Assembly: GCA_016839555.1 (NCBI GenBank) | Contig: JAEOUA010000011.1 | Location: forward strand, 247,905-311,904 | Source of the DNA: Promethearchaeota archaeon | GTDB taxonomy: Archaea > Asgardarchaeota > Lokiarchaeia > Sigyniarchaeales > SOKP01 | Reading direction: 5' to 3' | Length of the DNA: 64,000 bases | Shown: positions 43,639 through 54,341 of the stretch, one piece after another | Layout of the letters: each line of letters starts with the position of its first letter | How positions within the stretch are numbered: position 1 is the first letter of the stretch | The notes under the pieces: generated by a model | Databases searched by the model: none | Told to the model about the DNA's origin: nothing | What the model saw: only the letters and a program-made list of their open reading frames with translations | Position numbers and translations under genes: made by a program

Positions 43639-44778
43639 TTAATTTATTATATTATTTTTTACTTTTTCATGGTGGCATACTGTAATTGAATGAGTCGAGG
43701 GCGCTATTAACTTAATTTCATTCTCAACTTCTACATAGGATGCAAGAATAATCAGATTTTTTCCTATTCCCTTTAATATTACATCTTTTCGGATATGGCA
43801 ATTATCAGAGAGGATAGCTTTCTCAATTTTGGAATTTTGAGAAAAATATGACTCTTGATAAATTAAACTTTCTTTAATTTCACAATTTTGTTCAATATAT
43901 ACATCATTTCCTATAACCACATTGGGTCCGATAATACAGTCCTTATTGATAATCACATTTTCACCGATGCATACAGGAGGATTAATTTTTGCGCTGGGAT
44001 GGATATCAGCACTCTCCTTTATTAGATTTTCTTCATTAGAATCTGATTGTTTTAGTATATCCTTCATTAAAAGAATATTTCCATTCAATAATTCATAAGG
44101 CTTTCCTATATCTTTCCAAATTCCTGATATTGAATAATGGTACAGCTTCCCTGTTTGAGCAACTTTAGGAAATGTATCTTTTTCAATAGAAATCTTTTTT
44201 TTTGGTTCAATAAAGGAAAATATTTCTGGTTCTAAGATATATACCCCAGCGTTTACCGGCATTTTATCTCTATTATCCCCAGTAAGTGCGTATTTCTCTT
44301 TTTCTAAAAATTTTTCAATCTTTTGTGTTTCTTCTTTAATTATCAATACTCCGTATCTGGCAGGATTGCTAACTAAACGACTGGCAATAGTCCCTATTCC
44401 TCCATATTTATTATGTGTGGTGAGCATTTCTTTAAAATTAAAATTTAAAATAACATCTCCATTAAGCATAAAAAAATTATCATCTTTCAAAAAGGATTCC
44501 GCGAGTTTTAATGCTCCTGCGGTTCCCATAGGGCTTTGTTCGTTTGTATATTCAATTTTAACATCCCACTTCTCACCATTTTGAAAATAATTTTTTAGTT
44601 CTCTTGACATTACACTAACAGCAAGAACGATTTCCTCCACACCCGCTTTCTTTAACATTAATATTTCACGTTCAATTACTGGAGTATTTAATACTGGAAT
44701 TAGAGTTTTAGGGATAGTGCAGGTTAATGGTCTGAGCCTAGTTCCCCACCCACCAGATAAAATGATAGCGCGCGTCAT
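43639..44778 (-). CDS. Sugar-phosphate nucleotidyltransferase with left-handed beta-helix
   Basis: 379 residues. N-terminal nucleotidyltransferase domain with LSGGWGTRLRPLT (7-19), PVLNTPVIE and FMLNGDVIL; C-terminal hexapeptide-repeat left-handed helix (INPPVCIGENVIINKDC, IIGPNVVIGNDVYIE). Most similar in layout to mannose-1-phosphate guanylyltransferase (GMPPB-type) or glucose-1-phosphate nucleotidyltransferases. Makes an activated sugar for surface glycans. Substrate not certain. Confidence 0.85.
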   Translation of the reverse strand: MTRAIILSGGWGTRLRPLTCTIPKTLIPVLNTPVIEREILMLKKAGVEEIVLAVSVMSRELKNYFQNGEKWDVKIEYTNEQSPMGTAGALKLAESFLKDDNFFMLNGDVILNFNFKEMLTTHNKYGGIGTIASRLVSNPARYGVLIIKEETQKIEKFLEKEKYALTGDNRDKMPVNAGVYILEPEIFSFIEPKKKISIEKDTFPKVAQTGKLYHYSISGIWKDIGKPYELLNGNILLMKDILKQSDSNEENLIKESADIHPSAKINPPVCIGENVIINKDCIIGPNVVIGNDVYIEQNCEIKESLIYQESYFSQNSKIEKAILSDNCHIRKDVILKGIGKNLIILASYVEVENEIKLIAPSTHSITVCHHEKVKNNIIN

Positions 44779-44964
44779 TCTAAATTTATCTTCAAACCTT
44801 TAAGAAATAAAATGATTTTCTTATATTATATTTTTAATAAAATATTTATCTAAATAAAAGTTAATTAATCAAACTGATATTATATATAAAGAGTAAATAT
44901 AAGAATCTAATTCATAAAATTAATATGAATAGAAATATAAAGATAGTTAATAAGTAAAATTGGA

Positions 44965-45369
44965 TTGAAAGTTATGGTTTGTATTCACGGTCTCAATGAA
45001 GAAAATTGTCCTATATGTAGGATATCAAAATATACATATCCTAGTAAATATAAACACATCCAAAACTTAAAAAAAATAGAAAACTCTCTAAGAGAATCAT
45101 TAGTACAATATCTTAGGACTAATTTTAAGCAAAATCATAATTTAAAGGAGAATTTACCATCTAACAATTCTTTTTCGGATATAAAAATAGCAAATTCTTT
45201 TTCGAAATCACCATTAATAAATAATTTACCCGAATTTAACAACACCATGTTTGTTAAAAGGATGGAGGAAATTAAAATTAATAATCCTAATAAATACCAT
45301 CTTTCTAAAAAAATGTCTCTGGAAAAACCCGATTGGCAGTTGAAAAAAAATCAAAAAAAAGAATCCTGA
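44965..45369 (+). CDS. Unknown protein with N-terminal zinc knuckle
   Basis: 134 residues. The start MVCIHGLNEENCPICRISKY has a Cys-x-His...Cys-x2-Cys pattern, a probable small zinc site. The rest is basic and low in structure, rich in Asn/Lys/Ser. Start either TTG at 44965 or ATG at 44974; the second begins exactly at the motif. No family recognised. Confidence 0.55.
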   Translation: MKVMVCIHGLNEENCPICRISKYTYPSKYKHIQNLKKIENSLRESLVQYLRTNFKQNHNLKENLPSNNSFSDIKIANSFSKSPLINNLPEFNNTMFVKRMEEIKINNPNKYHLSKKMSLEKPDWQLKKNQKKES

Positions 45370-45450
45370 AATTGATTGTTAATAGGAAATAATTTTTTAG
45401 TTAAGATTTTTTAAAGTATATTAAAATTTAAAAAATTACTATTTCCAAAG

Positions 45451-46095
45451 GTGATAATAATGGAGATTTTTTGGATTACTCATGCTTGTTTTAAAATAAA
45501 AACAGAAAAGGGCAAAATAATTTATACTGATCCCTATAAAATTCCTAAAGATGAAGAAAAAGCAGATATTGTTATAGTTAGTCATTCGCACTCTGATCAT
45601 ATGGATACTAAATCTATTAATAATATTTTGAAGGACGCAACCCTTATTTTAAAACCTGTTTCCATATCTCAAAAGTTAGCCAAATATAACGGGAAAGGAT
45701 TAGAGTTTGGAAAAGAGTATGAATTTAATAATATTAAGATAAAACCCGTTCCTGCCTATACCTTAATTAAAAAAACTCATCCCAAGGATAATGATTGGAT
45801 GGGATATATTATTACTTCAGACGGAATAAAAATATATCATGCTGGGGATACAGAATTAATACCTGAAATGAAAGATCTGAAATCTGAAAAGATTAAGGTT
45901 ACTTTACTCCCATGTGGAGGTACCTACACCATGGATTTTCAAGAAGCAGTTTCTGCTGCTTTAGATATCAATCCAGATATAGTGATTCCTATGCATAATT
46001 GGAATAAGGATCTGAATGAATTTAAAGAGCTTTTAAATCAGAGAAGCCCTTCTATAAAGGTAGAAATTTTGACAAATAAAACTCTGAAGATTTAA
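45451..46095 (+). CDS. MBL-fold metal-dependent hydrolase (UlaG/UPF0173-like)
   Basis: 214 residues. Metallo-beta-lactamase fold with the HxHxDH signature SHSHSDHMD (about 48-56), IYHAGDTELIPEM (metal Asp) and VIPMHNW near the end (metal His). Family members are often lactonases or nucleases of small substrates. No nearby pathway assigns a substrate. Confidence 0.85.
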   Translation: MIIMEIFWITHACFKIKTEKGKIIYTDPYKIPKDEEKADIVIVSHSHSDHMDTKSINNILKDATLILKPVSISQKLAKYNGKGLEFGKEYEFNNIKIKPVPAYTLIKKTHPKDNDWMGYIITSDGIKIYHAGDTELIPEMKDLKSEKIKVTLLPCGGTYTMDFQEAVSAALDINPDIVIPMHNWNKDLNEFKELLNQRSPSIKVEILTNKTLKI

Positions 46096-46253
46096 TTCTT
46101 TTATTATGGTTTTTATTATTAATTATTTTTGAAAAAAAGAATATTAGATTAGGAAGAATCTTATTTTCTAATAGATAAAAATTATTATAAGAAATAATAA
46201 AAATAATATATCATAGTGAATATTTATACTTCATAAAAAAAGGTTGAGATAGT

Positions 46254-47978
46254 ATGGAAATTGACCAGACATTGAAGGAGGATACCCGAATAGCGTATAT
46301 CTCTATGGAAATAGGACTGGAAAGTAATATTCCCACCTATAGCGGGGGTTTAGGCGTGCTTGCAGGTGATACAGTACGCTCCGCAGCAGATTTAGAAATT
46401 CCTATGGTATGTGTCTGTTTATGCTACAGTAGCGGATATTTTTATCAGTTATTTAACGAAAAAGGAGAACAGAAGGAAAAAGAAATCGAATGGAGTTTTT
46501 TTTATGAATTTGAAAAAGTTGAGAAACCAATCACTATGAATTTGGAAGATAAAGAACTTCTGGTTTCTGCATGGCTTTATAAGGTGATAGGACAGAGTGG
46601 GCATATTATACCTGTCTTTCTTCTTACCACTGAAGTGGAAGGGAATGAAACATGGAAACAAAAATTAACAGGATCATTATATGATTCTACTTCCCGATGG
46701 AATAGGATTGCGCAGGAAATGATTTTAGGGATTGGAGGAGTGAAATTATTAAATTCACAAGGATATAATAATATTAAAACATATCATATAAATGAGGGGC
46801 ACGGGGCATTTTCTACTTTAGAATTATATGAAAATTTAGGTCAAAATATTGAAAAAGTAAAGGAAAGATGTGTCTTTACTACTCATACCCCTGTACCAGC
46901 AGGGCATGACCGTTTTCAACATGGATTGATTAAAAAAGTATTTCAAGACCGATTTCCACCAGAATTATTAAAATTGGGAAGCGAAAATGGAGAATTGAAT
47001 ATGACGCTCTTAGCACTTAACTGCTCAAGATATGTGAATGCCGTGTCGGTGAAACATGAAGATACGACAAGGGATATGTTCCCGAATTATGATATTGACT
47101 CTATTACCAATGGAGTTCATCTTCCATTTTGGGTTTCACGTCCTATCAGAAAAATTTTTGACCGAAAATGGCCTAACTGGAAGGCTCATCCAGAAGTACT
47201 TTCTAATGCTATTGAAATTGATGATTTAGAATTATTTGATGCTCATCTTGAAAATAAATTTAACCTTATTAGTTATCAAAAGGGACATTCTTGGAATTTA
47301 CTTGATGAAGAGCTCATTACGATCGGTTTTGCTCGAAGATTTGCGACTTATAAAAGGGCGATATTAATTTTCCATGATCTTGACAGATTAGGTGAGATTT
47401 GCCAAGGAGAAGTACAATTCATTTTTGCAGGAAAAGCACATCCCCAAGATCAAGCGGGAAAAGAATATATTAAAAAAGTATACGAAGCAGGAAAATATTT
47501 ATATGATAACTATGGCGTTAAGGTGGTTTTAATGGAGAATTATAATATTGACCTTGCGCACATGTTAGTTTCAGGGGTAGATGTATGGCTTAATTATCCT
47601 GAGCGATATAGAGAAGCAAGTGGAACAAGCGGAATGAAAGCTGCCTTAAATGGAGTTTTAAATTTTAGCGTATTAGATGGATGGTGGATTGAGGGATATA
47701 GAATGAAGCCCGAATCGGGATTTGCAATTGGAAAATTTCCGGAAGAATATAGAAAGGATGAAGATATAAATAGTTGGGAAAAGGATTCAAATTATATTTA
47801 TGATATTTTACAAAATGAGATAATTCCCACATATATGAATCATGATGAGTGGTTATTTAAATGCAAAAACGCTATATCGTTAGCAGCGTATTTTAACACC
47901 CATCGAATGGTGTCTGAATATGCACAAAAAGCATATTCGCTAATTAAACAAAAACCTTGGAAGTATACGGGAACTTAA
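46254..47978 (+). CDS. Alpha-glucan (glycogen/maltodextrin) phosphorylase, short GT35 type
   Basis: 574 residues, the short archaeal/bacterial form. N-terminal AYISMEIGLESNIPTYSGGLGVLAGD, the HTPVPAGHDRF loop, IGFARRFATYKRA, and the PLP-lysine motif EASGTSGMKAALNG near residue 460. Releases glucose-1-phosphate from alpha-1,4-glucans using phosphate. Cytosolic. A giant GH13 protein 8 kb away and Pgk elsewhere complete a storage-glucan to glycolysis theme. Confidence 0.92.
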   Translation: MEIDQTLKEDTRIAYISMEIGLESNIPTYSGGLGVLAGDTVRSAADLEIPMVCVCLCYSSGYFYQLFNEKGEQKEKEIEWSFFYEFEKVEKPITMNLEDKELLVSAWLYKVIGQSGHIIPVFLLTTEVEGNETWKQKLTGSLYDSTSRWNRIAQEMILGIGGVKLLNSQGYNNIKTYHINEGHGAFSTLELYENLGQNIEKVKERCVFTTHTPVPAGHDRFQHGLIKKVFQDRFPPELLKLGSENGELNMTLLALNCSRYVNAVSVKHEDTTRDMFPNYDIDSITNGVHLPFWVSRPIRKIFDRKWPNWKAHPEVLSNAIEIDDLELFDAHLENKFNLISYQKGHSWNLLDEELITIGFARRFATYKRAILIFHDLDRLGEICQGEVQFIFAGKAHPQDQAGKEYIKKVYEAGKYLYDNYGVKVVLMENYNIDLAHMLVSGVDVWLNYPERYREASGTSGMKAALNGVLNFSVLDGWWIEGYRMKPESGFAIGKFPEEYRKDEDINSWEKDSNYIYDILQNEIIPTYMNHDEWLFKCKNAISLAAYFNTHRMVSEYAQKAYSLIKQKPWKYTGT

Positions 47979-48205
47979 ATAGCGATTTTTTAAATAAAAA
48001 AAGCTTATTCTAATAAATTTAAAAAAGCTTTAAAATTTTTAATTTATCTTTAATTTAATTTTATCAATATTTATGATATCTAATTTGTGTTTTAAATTAA
48101 AATTTAAATGATCTAGTTGAAATATAAGATTTTAAATAATAGATATGAATTGGATATTTTACAGAAATTAGAATCTAAAAAGCTGAAGATAGATGAAACC
48201 AACCA

Positions 48206-49528
48206 ATGAATACCCGAGATAAAATTTTTACCGGTTTTTTTAAAGATTTTTTACCGAATGAATTAAAAACTAAATATTTTGATTTTAAAGCACGTGAGTA
48301 TTCTGATAAAAAGTTTTGTAAAGATTTATTAACTCAAATAAAATTATCCTATAAACATTGTAAATATTATCACAAAAAGCTTTCTAAAAAGTTCAATTTT
48401 CTCATACCCGAGCAATTAAATATGGATGATCTGGATGCTATTCCCTATATTCCATCCAATATTTATAAAAAGTCAGGTATGATGTCCATAAAGCTTCTAA
48501 AAGTTCCACTGGAAAAAATTGCTCTTTTTTCATGTTCTTCATCAACATCAGGTAATCCCTCCATTGTTCCCCGAACAACGGAAGATTTTGATCAAATTCA
48601 ATATAATTCGATTAAAGTTTTTACAGAATTTTTTGGATGGAAAAATTTAAGAATGGGAGATAAGAAACCTCTTGTGTTTAATTTTTCTCCTGGAAGATTT
48701 TTAATGGCTATGATGGCAAGAAAAAATGTTTCAGAATTTCCTTATAAAGATAAAACACGATATTTTACTGCGTGTATGAATAAACCTTGGGAATATTTTG
48801 GGCATGAGGAATACTTAGTAAAACCAAAGTTATTAAAAACGCTAAAAGCAATGATCACCACCTTATCTATTAAGGGAGGATTTGTTTTAGATGTTACTAA
48901 AATGTTGAAAATGATTAATAAGGTTATAAATAAAGGTTCTTGGAAAAATATGAGAGTAAGCAATATTATTTTCGGTGGGAGCCCACTTTTGATGAATAAC
49001 ATGTTTGATAATAGACTATTAAAAGAAAAAACATTCTATGATCTTGATGGAATAGGATTTGTAGGTTGTGGTGGTGGAGGCTGGGAGGGAGTGAAAGGTG
49101 AAGCGAAGATGGATGCCGTTAATAAAAGCGAATTTGTTGAAAAACATGAAAGGGTTTTTAATATTAAACCGAAGTATATAGCAGATATTTATGCATTTAC
49201 AGAAGGTCCAACCCTTTTCGGAGGGCATTGGTCAAAAAAATATCAAGATTTCTTATTACATTGTCCTGATACTTCTAGAATAATTGTGCGGGACATCAAT
49301 ACATTTGAGCCAGTAAATGAAGGCGAAGATGGTCTCTTGGAAGTAATTACTCCTTATGGAGTGAACGGATCCATCAATCAAGCAGTTATTGTTGATGATA
49401 TTGTTGAATTAATCTCTAAAAATATATGTCCAGAGTGTGGATATAAGGGAAGCGTATTTAGAGTACTTGGAAGGGTAAAGAATGTCCAAGGAAAAAGTTG
49501 TTCATCACTTTTTAATTGGGTTTATTAA
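48206..49528 (+). CDS. LuxE/PaaK-like adenylate-forming enzyme
   Basis: 440 residues. IPYIPSNIYKKSG and the phosphate loop FSCSSSTSGNPSIVPRT mark the LuxE acyl-protein synthetase/phenylacetate-CoA ligase-like branch. GCGGGGWEGVKGE in the middle and FEPVNEGEDGLLEVITPYG downstream follow the family layout, and a CPECGYKG pair near the end may bind zinc. Would activate a carboxylic acid as an adenylate, then pass it to a thiol. It stands 210 bases before the first radical-SAM gene on the same strand and may feed that cluster. Confidence 0.75.
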   Translation: MNTRDKIFTGFFKDFLPNELKTKYFDFKAREYSDKKFCKDLLTQIKLSYKHCKYYHKKLSKKFNFLIPEQLNMDDLDAIPYIPSNIYKKSGMMSIKLLKVPLEKIALFSCSSSTSGNPSIVPRTTEDFDQIQYNSIKVFTEFFGWKNLRMGDKKPLVFNFSPGRFLMAMMARKNVSEFPYKDKTRYFTACMNKPWEYFGHEEYLVKPKLLKTLKAMITTLSIKGGFVLDVTKMLKMINKVINKGSWKNMRVSNIIFGGSPLLMNNMFDNRLLKEKTFYDLDGIGFVGCGGGGWEGVKGEAKMDAVNKSEFVEKHERVFNIKPKYIADIYAFTEGPTLFGGHWSKKYQDFLLHCPDTSRIIVRDINTFEPVNEGEDGLLEVITPYGVNGSINQAVIVDDIVELISKNICPECGYKGSVFRVLGRVKNVQGKSCSSLFNWVY

Positions 49529-49737
49529 GGATTAATTGAATTATTTAAGTTAATAACCCTTATAGACCACTTAGAATATTCTTTTTTTCCTATTCAATAT
49601 GGTTATTCACAAATAAGATTTTAAAAATATATTTAAGAAATAATAATATTAAGAATTAAAAGAAATAATAATAAATATTTTATAAGGAATTCAAAGTATT
49701 TATTTTTAGAATTTATTAAGGAGAGGCGAAAGATAGA

Positions 49738-51189
49738 TTGAAAATATCTTTGATAAATCCCAGCCCCTTAAAACCAAATGAAAATAGGGAGCAGAATGAA
49801 ACATTTTTTTATGTATCCTCTCCTCCCTTGGGATTATTATATCTTGCAGCTTGTTTAAAAGAGGATGGGCACAATATTTCTGTCTTAGATCAAGCTGCAG
49901 TTAATTTTAGCAATAATGATGTAATTAATTGGGTTAAAAATGAAGATCCAGATGTCGTGGGTTTTTCAGTATTATGCATCTCCTTTGAAAATGCGAAACT
50001 TATTTCTAAAGAATTAAAAATTTGGAATCCAAATTTGATAATAGTATTTGGAAATTATCTAGCAACCTTTTATCCTAAAAAAATTTTAAGTAATTATAGT
50101 TGGATTGATGTTTGTATAAGAGGTGAAGGTGAAAAATCATTTTCTGAACTAATAAACGTACTGGAAGCAAAAAAAGACCTTAGTACTGTGAAAGGTATTA
50201 CATATCGAGAGGATAAAATAATTAAAAAAAACAAAAATCGCCCTTTTATAAAAAACCTTGATGATTTACCAATTCCTGATCGAACACTAGTCCCTGATAT
50301 ATATAAAAATAGGATCGGAGGCATTGATCTTGCACCAAGAAAATTTACCACTATAGTTACTTCTCGAGGATGTCCATTTTCGTGCACTTTTTGCGGATGC
50401 TCTGCTTTTTCACATGGAATATGGAGAACGCGTTCAGTGCAAGATATATTTGAAGAAATTTATTATTTAGCTGGGCAAGGATATCGAGAAATTCTAATTG
50501 TAGATGATAATTTTACTTTAAATAAGAAAAGAGTATTTCAATTATGCAAAAAAATTGAGAAAGAAAATTTAGATGTGGTATTCATATGTGATGGAAGGGT
50601 TAATAATAGTTCTTACGATTTATTGAAATCTATGGAAAATGCTAACTTCAAAATAATAATGTATGGAATAGAAAGCAGTTCTCAAAGAATTCTAGATTAT
50701 TATAATAAGGGTATTACCCCTCAAATGAGTCTCCAAGCTACAAAAAATGCTCGAAAGGCAGGATTTAAAATCATTATCGGATCATTTATGATAGGGGCCC
50801 TCGATGAGGCATATGAAGAAGCTATCAACACTCTTAAATTTATATCAAAGCTTGACATAGATTTTCCTTATATATTATTCACACGTGCATTACCAGGAAC
50901 TCAGCTTTTTGATGATTTAGTTAAAGATAAAATTATTAAAGAAGATAAATATTGGGAAACGGGGGTTGATATTATTGATTTACCTCAAGCTAAAATGAAT
51001 CGCGATGTGATTTTTAAAATTATTGAGGATCAGTTCCATATTTTTTTCTTTAAGCCAAAATATCTAATTAGAGCATTTTTCAGGACAATTTTTAGTACTT
51101 ATAGGAGAGAGGTAATATTTAATCATTTAAATATAAAAGATATAGATCGCTTTATCAAGTTAATTAACAATCCTCCCAGTCTTTTTTAA
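49738..51189 (+). CDS. B12-binding-domain radical SAM protein, copy 1
   Basis: 483 residues. N-terminal cobalamin-binding Rossmann-like domain (SPPLGLLYLAACLKEDGHNI, then LDQAAV; the DxHxxG lower-ligand His is missing, as in BchE-type relatives). The radical-SAM core has Cys212, Cys216 and Cys219 (CPFSCTFC) followed by VDDNFTL and YGIESSSQRILDYYNKG. A C-terminal helical part follows. Uses SAM and probably cobalamin to methylate or rearrange an unknown substrate. Start TTG at 49738, 11 bases after AAGGAGAGG. First of three paralogs in tandem. Confidence 0.88.
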   Translation: MKISLINPSPLKPNENREQNETFFYVSSPPLGLLYLAACLKEDGHNISVLDQAAVNFSNNDVINWVKNEDPDVVGFSVLCISFENAKLISKELKIWNPNLIIVFGNYLATFYPKKILSNYSWIDVCIRGEGEKSFSELINVLEAKKDLSTVKGITYREDKIIKKNKNRPFIKNLDDLPIPDRTLVPDIYKNRIGGIDLAPRKFTTIVTSRGCPFSCTFCGCSAFSHGIWRTRSVQDIFEEIYYLAGQGYREILIVDDNFTLNKKRVFQLCKKIEKENLDVVFICDGRVNNSSYDLLKSMENANFKIIMYGIESSSQRILDYYNKGITPQMSLQATKNARKAGFKIIIGSFMIGALDEAYEEAINTLKFISKLDIDFPYILFTRALPGTQLFDDLVKDKIIKEDKYWETGVDIIDLPQAKMNRDVIFKIIEDQFHIFFFKPKYLIRAFFRTIFSTYRREVIFNHLNIKDIDRFIKLINNPPSLF

Positions 51190-51234
51190 TAATTGTATTT
51201 AAAAAGAAAAAAAATTAAAAAGGAGAGATTAAGT

Positions 51235-52743
51235 TTGAAAATCGCTTTAATAAATCCTAATTTGGAAACAAGAATATATTCTCCTTGGCCCCCATTAGGT
51301 ATCCTATATCTGGGAACAATCCTAAAAGGTAATGGATTTCAAGTTAATTTATTAGATGCTGCAGCGCAAAATTATAGTAAAAAGAATATTTTGAAATGGA
51401 TAAAGAAAATAAAACCAGACATAGTAGGGATAACGATATTTTCAGTCTCTTTTTTAGTTTCAATGGAACTTGCTAAAGAAATTAAGCAATGGAATCCTAA
51501 TATAAAAATTGTGTTAGGGCATTATCATCCAACAATGCAAGCTCAAAGAATTATTCAAAAATATGGAGATCTTATAGATTATATTGTGAGGGGGGAAGGA
51601 GAATATATTTTATTAGAATTATGTAGATTTTTAGAAAAACATACAAATAATCAAAAGGATCCTGAGAATATTAAAGGTTTAACTTTTAAAAATTCCAATG
51701 GCAGAATAATTTCTACGCCAGATGCTCCATTAATTACAAATTTAGATACATTACCCTTTCCAGAGAGGAATCTACTTGATTTCGATTATAAATGGAATTT
51801 TGGGGGATTTGAATTCTCCAAATCAAAATTAACTACTATTATCTCTTCTCGAGGATGTCCATTTAATTGTTCCTATTGCGCTTGTTCAAAATTTGCAAAA
51901 AGAAGATGGCGCCCACGAAGTGCTGAAAATATTGTTGAGGAACTTCTTCTAATAGAAGAACAAGGATATACAGAAGTAAATTTTGTTGATGATAATTTCA
52001 CTCTAAGACCGAAACGAGTTATTAAGTTGTGTGAATTAATGAAAAAAGAAAAAATTGATTTAAATTGGCATACCGATGGGAGAGTAGACCAGACTTCCCA
52101 AAATATGTTATGCTGGATGAGTAAAGTAGGTTGCAGGTCAATATGGTTTGGATTTGAAAGCGCTAATCAGAGAATCCTCGATATCTATAATAAACATACA
52201 AAGGTTTCTCAATTTGACACGGCAATTCGGAAAACCAGAAAAGCGAATATTAATTTAATCGTTGGGCTTTTTATGCTTGGCGCACCCACAGAATCTTTAG
52301 ATGAAATTAAAAATACTATTACTTTTGCGGTAAATTCTGACATTGATATCCCCTTCTTTAATGTGGTTGAAATTTTCCCAGGAATAACTTTATGGGACGA
52401 TTTTATTTCAAAAGGTTTAATCCATCCTGAGGATAAAATAAAAATCCTTATAGGAAATGAAATTAGAGAAGTTGAGCGTTGGGAAACTACATCCAGAGTA
52501 ATTGATGTTTTATTATCTCCAGAAGAACAAGAAATAATGTTAGATACCTTTTTTAATGCATACAAAAGATTTTTTTCTTTCGAGCGTAAGAAATATATGA
52601 TAAAAACGGTTTTAAGAGCCCTTAAAAGTAAATTTATGCTTAATATGATGGGAAATATAATGAGTAATATAAAAGATGCTATGAATGCAATTATTACATT
52701 TCGAGAATCAAAACCTAAAGGATTTGGAATCTATGAAGATTAA
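51235..52743 (+). CDS. B12-binding-domain radical SAM protein, copy 2
   Basis: Same layout as copy 1. Cys208, Cys212 and Cys215 (CPFNCSYC) ligate the cluster; VDDNFTLRPKR and FGFESANQRILDIYNKH follow. I chose TTG at 51235 instead of the upstream TTG at 51193 because AGGAGAG lies 7-8 bases before it and because the protein then begins KIALINPN like its paralogs. 45 bases separate it from copy 1. Substrate unknown. Confidence 0.88.
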   Translation: MKIALINPNLETRIYSPWPPLGILYLGTILKGNGFQVNLLDAAAQNYSKKNILKWIKKIKPDIVGITIFSVSFLVSMELAKEIKQWNPNIKIVLGHYHPTMQAQRIIQKYGDLIDYIVRGEGEYILLELCRFLEKHTNNQKDPENIKGLTFKNSNGRIISTPDAPLITNLDTLPFPERNLLDFDYKWNFGGFEFSKSKLTTIISSRGCPFNCSYCACSKFAKRRWRPRSAENIVEELLLIEEQGYTEVNFVDDNFTLRPKRVIKLCELMKKEKIDLNWHTDGRVDQTSQNMLCWMSKVGCRSIWFGFESANQRILDIYNKHTKVSQFDTAIRKTRKANINLIVGLFMLGAPTESLDEIKNTITFAVNSDIDIPFFNVVEIFPGITLWDDFISKGLIHPEDKIKILIGNEIREVERWETTSRVIDVLLSPEEQEIMLDTFFNAYKRFFSFERKKYMIKTVLRALKSKFMLNMMGNIMSNIKDAMNAIITFRESKPKGFGIYED

Positions 52744-52806
52744 AAAAACTTAATTAAACTCTAAAAATTAATTATTAAGATATTAAAAATAAGGGTGAAC
52801 AATACC

Positions 52807-54246
52807 TTGAAAGTCGCTTTAATTAATCCCGTTCCAATGGATTTGAACTTAGATGATCCGCGACCCAAATTTTCAAGTTTTGCTGAGCCATTAGGATTGC
52901 TATATATCGCGGGAATCTTAGAGGAAAATGGGTATGAAGTTTCGATTTTAGATCATGGGACAACAAATTATACTTTTTCTCAAGTATTAAATTGGATAAA
53001 AGCGGAAGATCCAGAAGTGCTTGGTATATCAGTATTAACTCGATCATTTTTATCTGGAATTAAAATAGCCAAATTAGCTAAGGAGTGGAATCCAAATCTT
53101 CCTATTGTTTTGGGAAATTATCATACGATATGCGCTGAAAGAATCATGAAGAAATATTCGTTTATAGATTTCTGTGTATACGGAGAGGGAGAATACACTA
53201 TGTTAGAATTAGTTTCCTTAATAAAAAAAGGAACTACAAAATATGAAAATATTAAAGGGATATATTATAGAGAAAATAACATTATTAAATCCACACCTCC
53301 ACGTGAATTAGAAGAAAATTTAGATATCTTTGCCATTCCTAATCGAAATTTACTTGAGAGGGGAGAGTATAAAATGGCTATAGGAGGATTAAATATTTCA
53401 AATGAAAAATCGGGAACAATAATAATGAGTAGGGGATGCCCCTTTCAATGCAGATTTTGCACAGTCCACCAGAGAAAATGGCGATTTAGATCAGTAAAGA
53501 ATATAATTAAGGAGTTGCTACAATTGGAATCGGAGGGATATAGAGAAATTATGGTAATGGATGACAATTTTACCTTAAATCCCAAATGGGTCATAGATAT
53601 TTGTAAAGCAATTCATAAAGAAAGAGTTGATTTAGTTTTTCACTGTGAAGGGAGAATTGAAGGAACAGAGGAAATGTACGAATATATGAATAAAGCTAAT
53701 TTTAAATCTATTTTTTTCGGAATGGAAAGTGGCAGTCAACCAATTTTAGATTATTATAATAAAAAAATTACTCCGCAAAAAGGTAAACTAGCCATAAAAA
53801 AAGCACGAAAGGGAGGACTTGATATATTAATGGCTTCTTTTATTATCGGCTCCCCTCCAGAGACATTAGAAGATATTCAAAAAACCATAAATTTCGCTTT
53901 TAAAATAGACATTGATTATGCTATGTTTCATATTTTTGAAGTTTTTCCTGGGATTGAAATCTGGGACGAATTAGCTTCACAAAATAAATTAGATCCTGAT
54001 AAATATTGGGAAACGGGAGTAAGAGTTCCTGAATTATCTTTTTATAAATATTCTTTAAAATTTTTAACAACTGTTATTAGAAAAACATATAGAAAATTTT
54101 ATTCCTTAGAACGACCACAATTTGTCTTAAAGCAGGCAATACGCTCATTAAAGAGTAATTATCGAAGAGATAAATTACGATATTTAGCTAAAGATTTTCG
54201 AGCATCCCTAAGAATGTTAGATTCATTAAGCGAAAAGAGATTTTAA
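52807..54246 (+). CDS. B12-binding-domain radical SAM protein, copy 3
   Basis: Third tandem paralog. Cys211, Cys215 and Cys218 (CPFQCRFC) with MDDNFTLNPKW and FGMESGSQPILDYYNKK. Start TTG at 52807 is preferred over GTG at 52795: the AAGGGTG Shine-Dalgarno (52791-52797) is then at a good distance, and KVALINP begins as in the other copies. All three genes use TTG starts. Confidence 0.88.
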   Translation: MKVALINPVPMDLNLDDPRPKFSSFAEPLGLLYIAGILEENGYEVSILDHGTTNYTFSQVLNWIKAEDPEVLGISVLTRSFLSGIKIAKLAKEWNPNLPIVLGNYHTICAERIMKKYSFIDFCVYGEGEYTMLELVSLIKKGTTKYENIKGIYYRENNIIKSTPPRELEENLDIFAIPNRNLLERGEYKMAIGGLNISNEKSGTIIMSRGCPFQCRFCTVHQRKWRFRSVKNIIKELLQLESEGYREIMVMDDNFTLNPKWVIDICKAIHKERVDLVFHCEGRIEGTEEMYEYMNKANFKSIFFGMESGSQPILDYYNKKITPQKGKLAIKKARKGGLDILMASFIIGSPPETLEDIQKTINFAFKIDIDYAMFHIFEVFPGIEIWDELASQNKLDPDKYWETGVRVPELSFYKYSLKFLTTVIRKTYRKFYSLERPQFVLKQAIRSLKSNYRRDKLRYLAKDFRASLRMLDSLSEKRF

Positions 54247-54341
54247 AAAAGGGAAATGGAATTTCATTTTTATAGAGATATTCTGAAAAAATAGAATTAT
54301 TATCTTCTATTTTGAAGAAACTGTTTACTTATAGGGAAAAA

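Noticed and set aside
49738..54246. Three radical-SAM genes as one frameshifted gene
   Set aside because: Each has its own start, ribosome site, complete N-terminal domain and CxxxCxxC motif.
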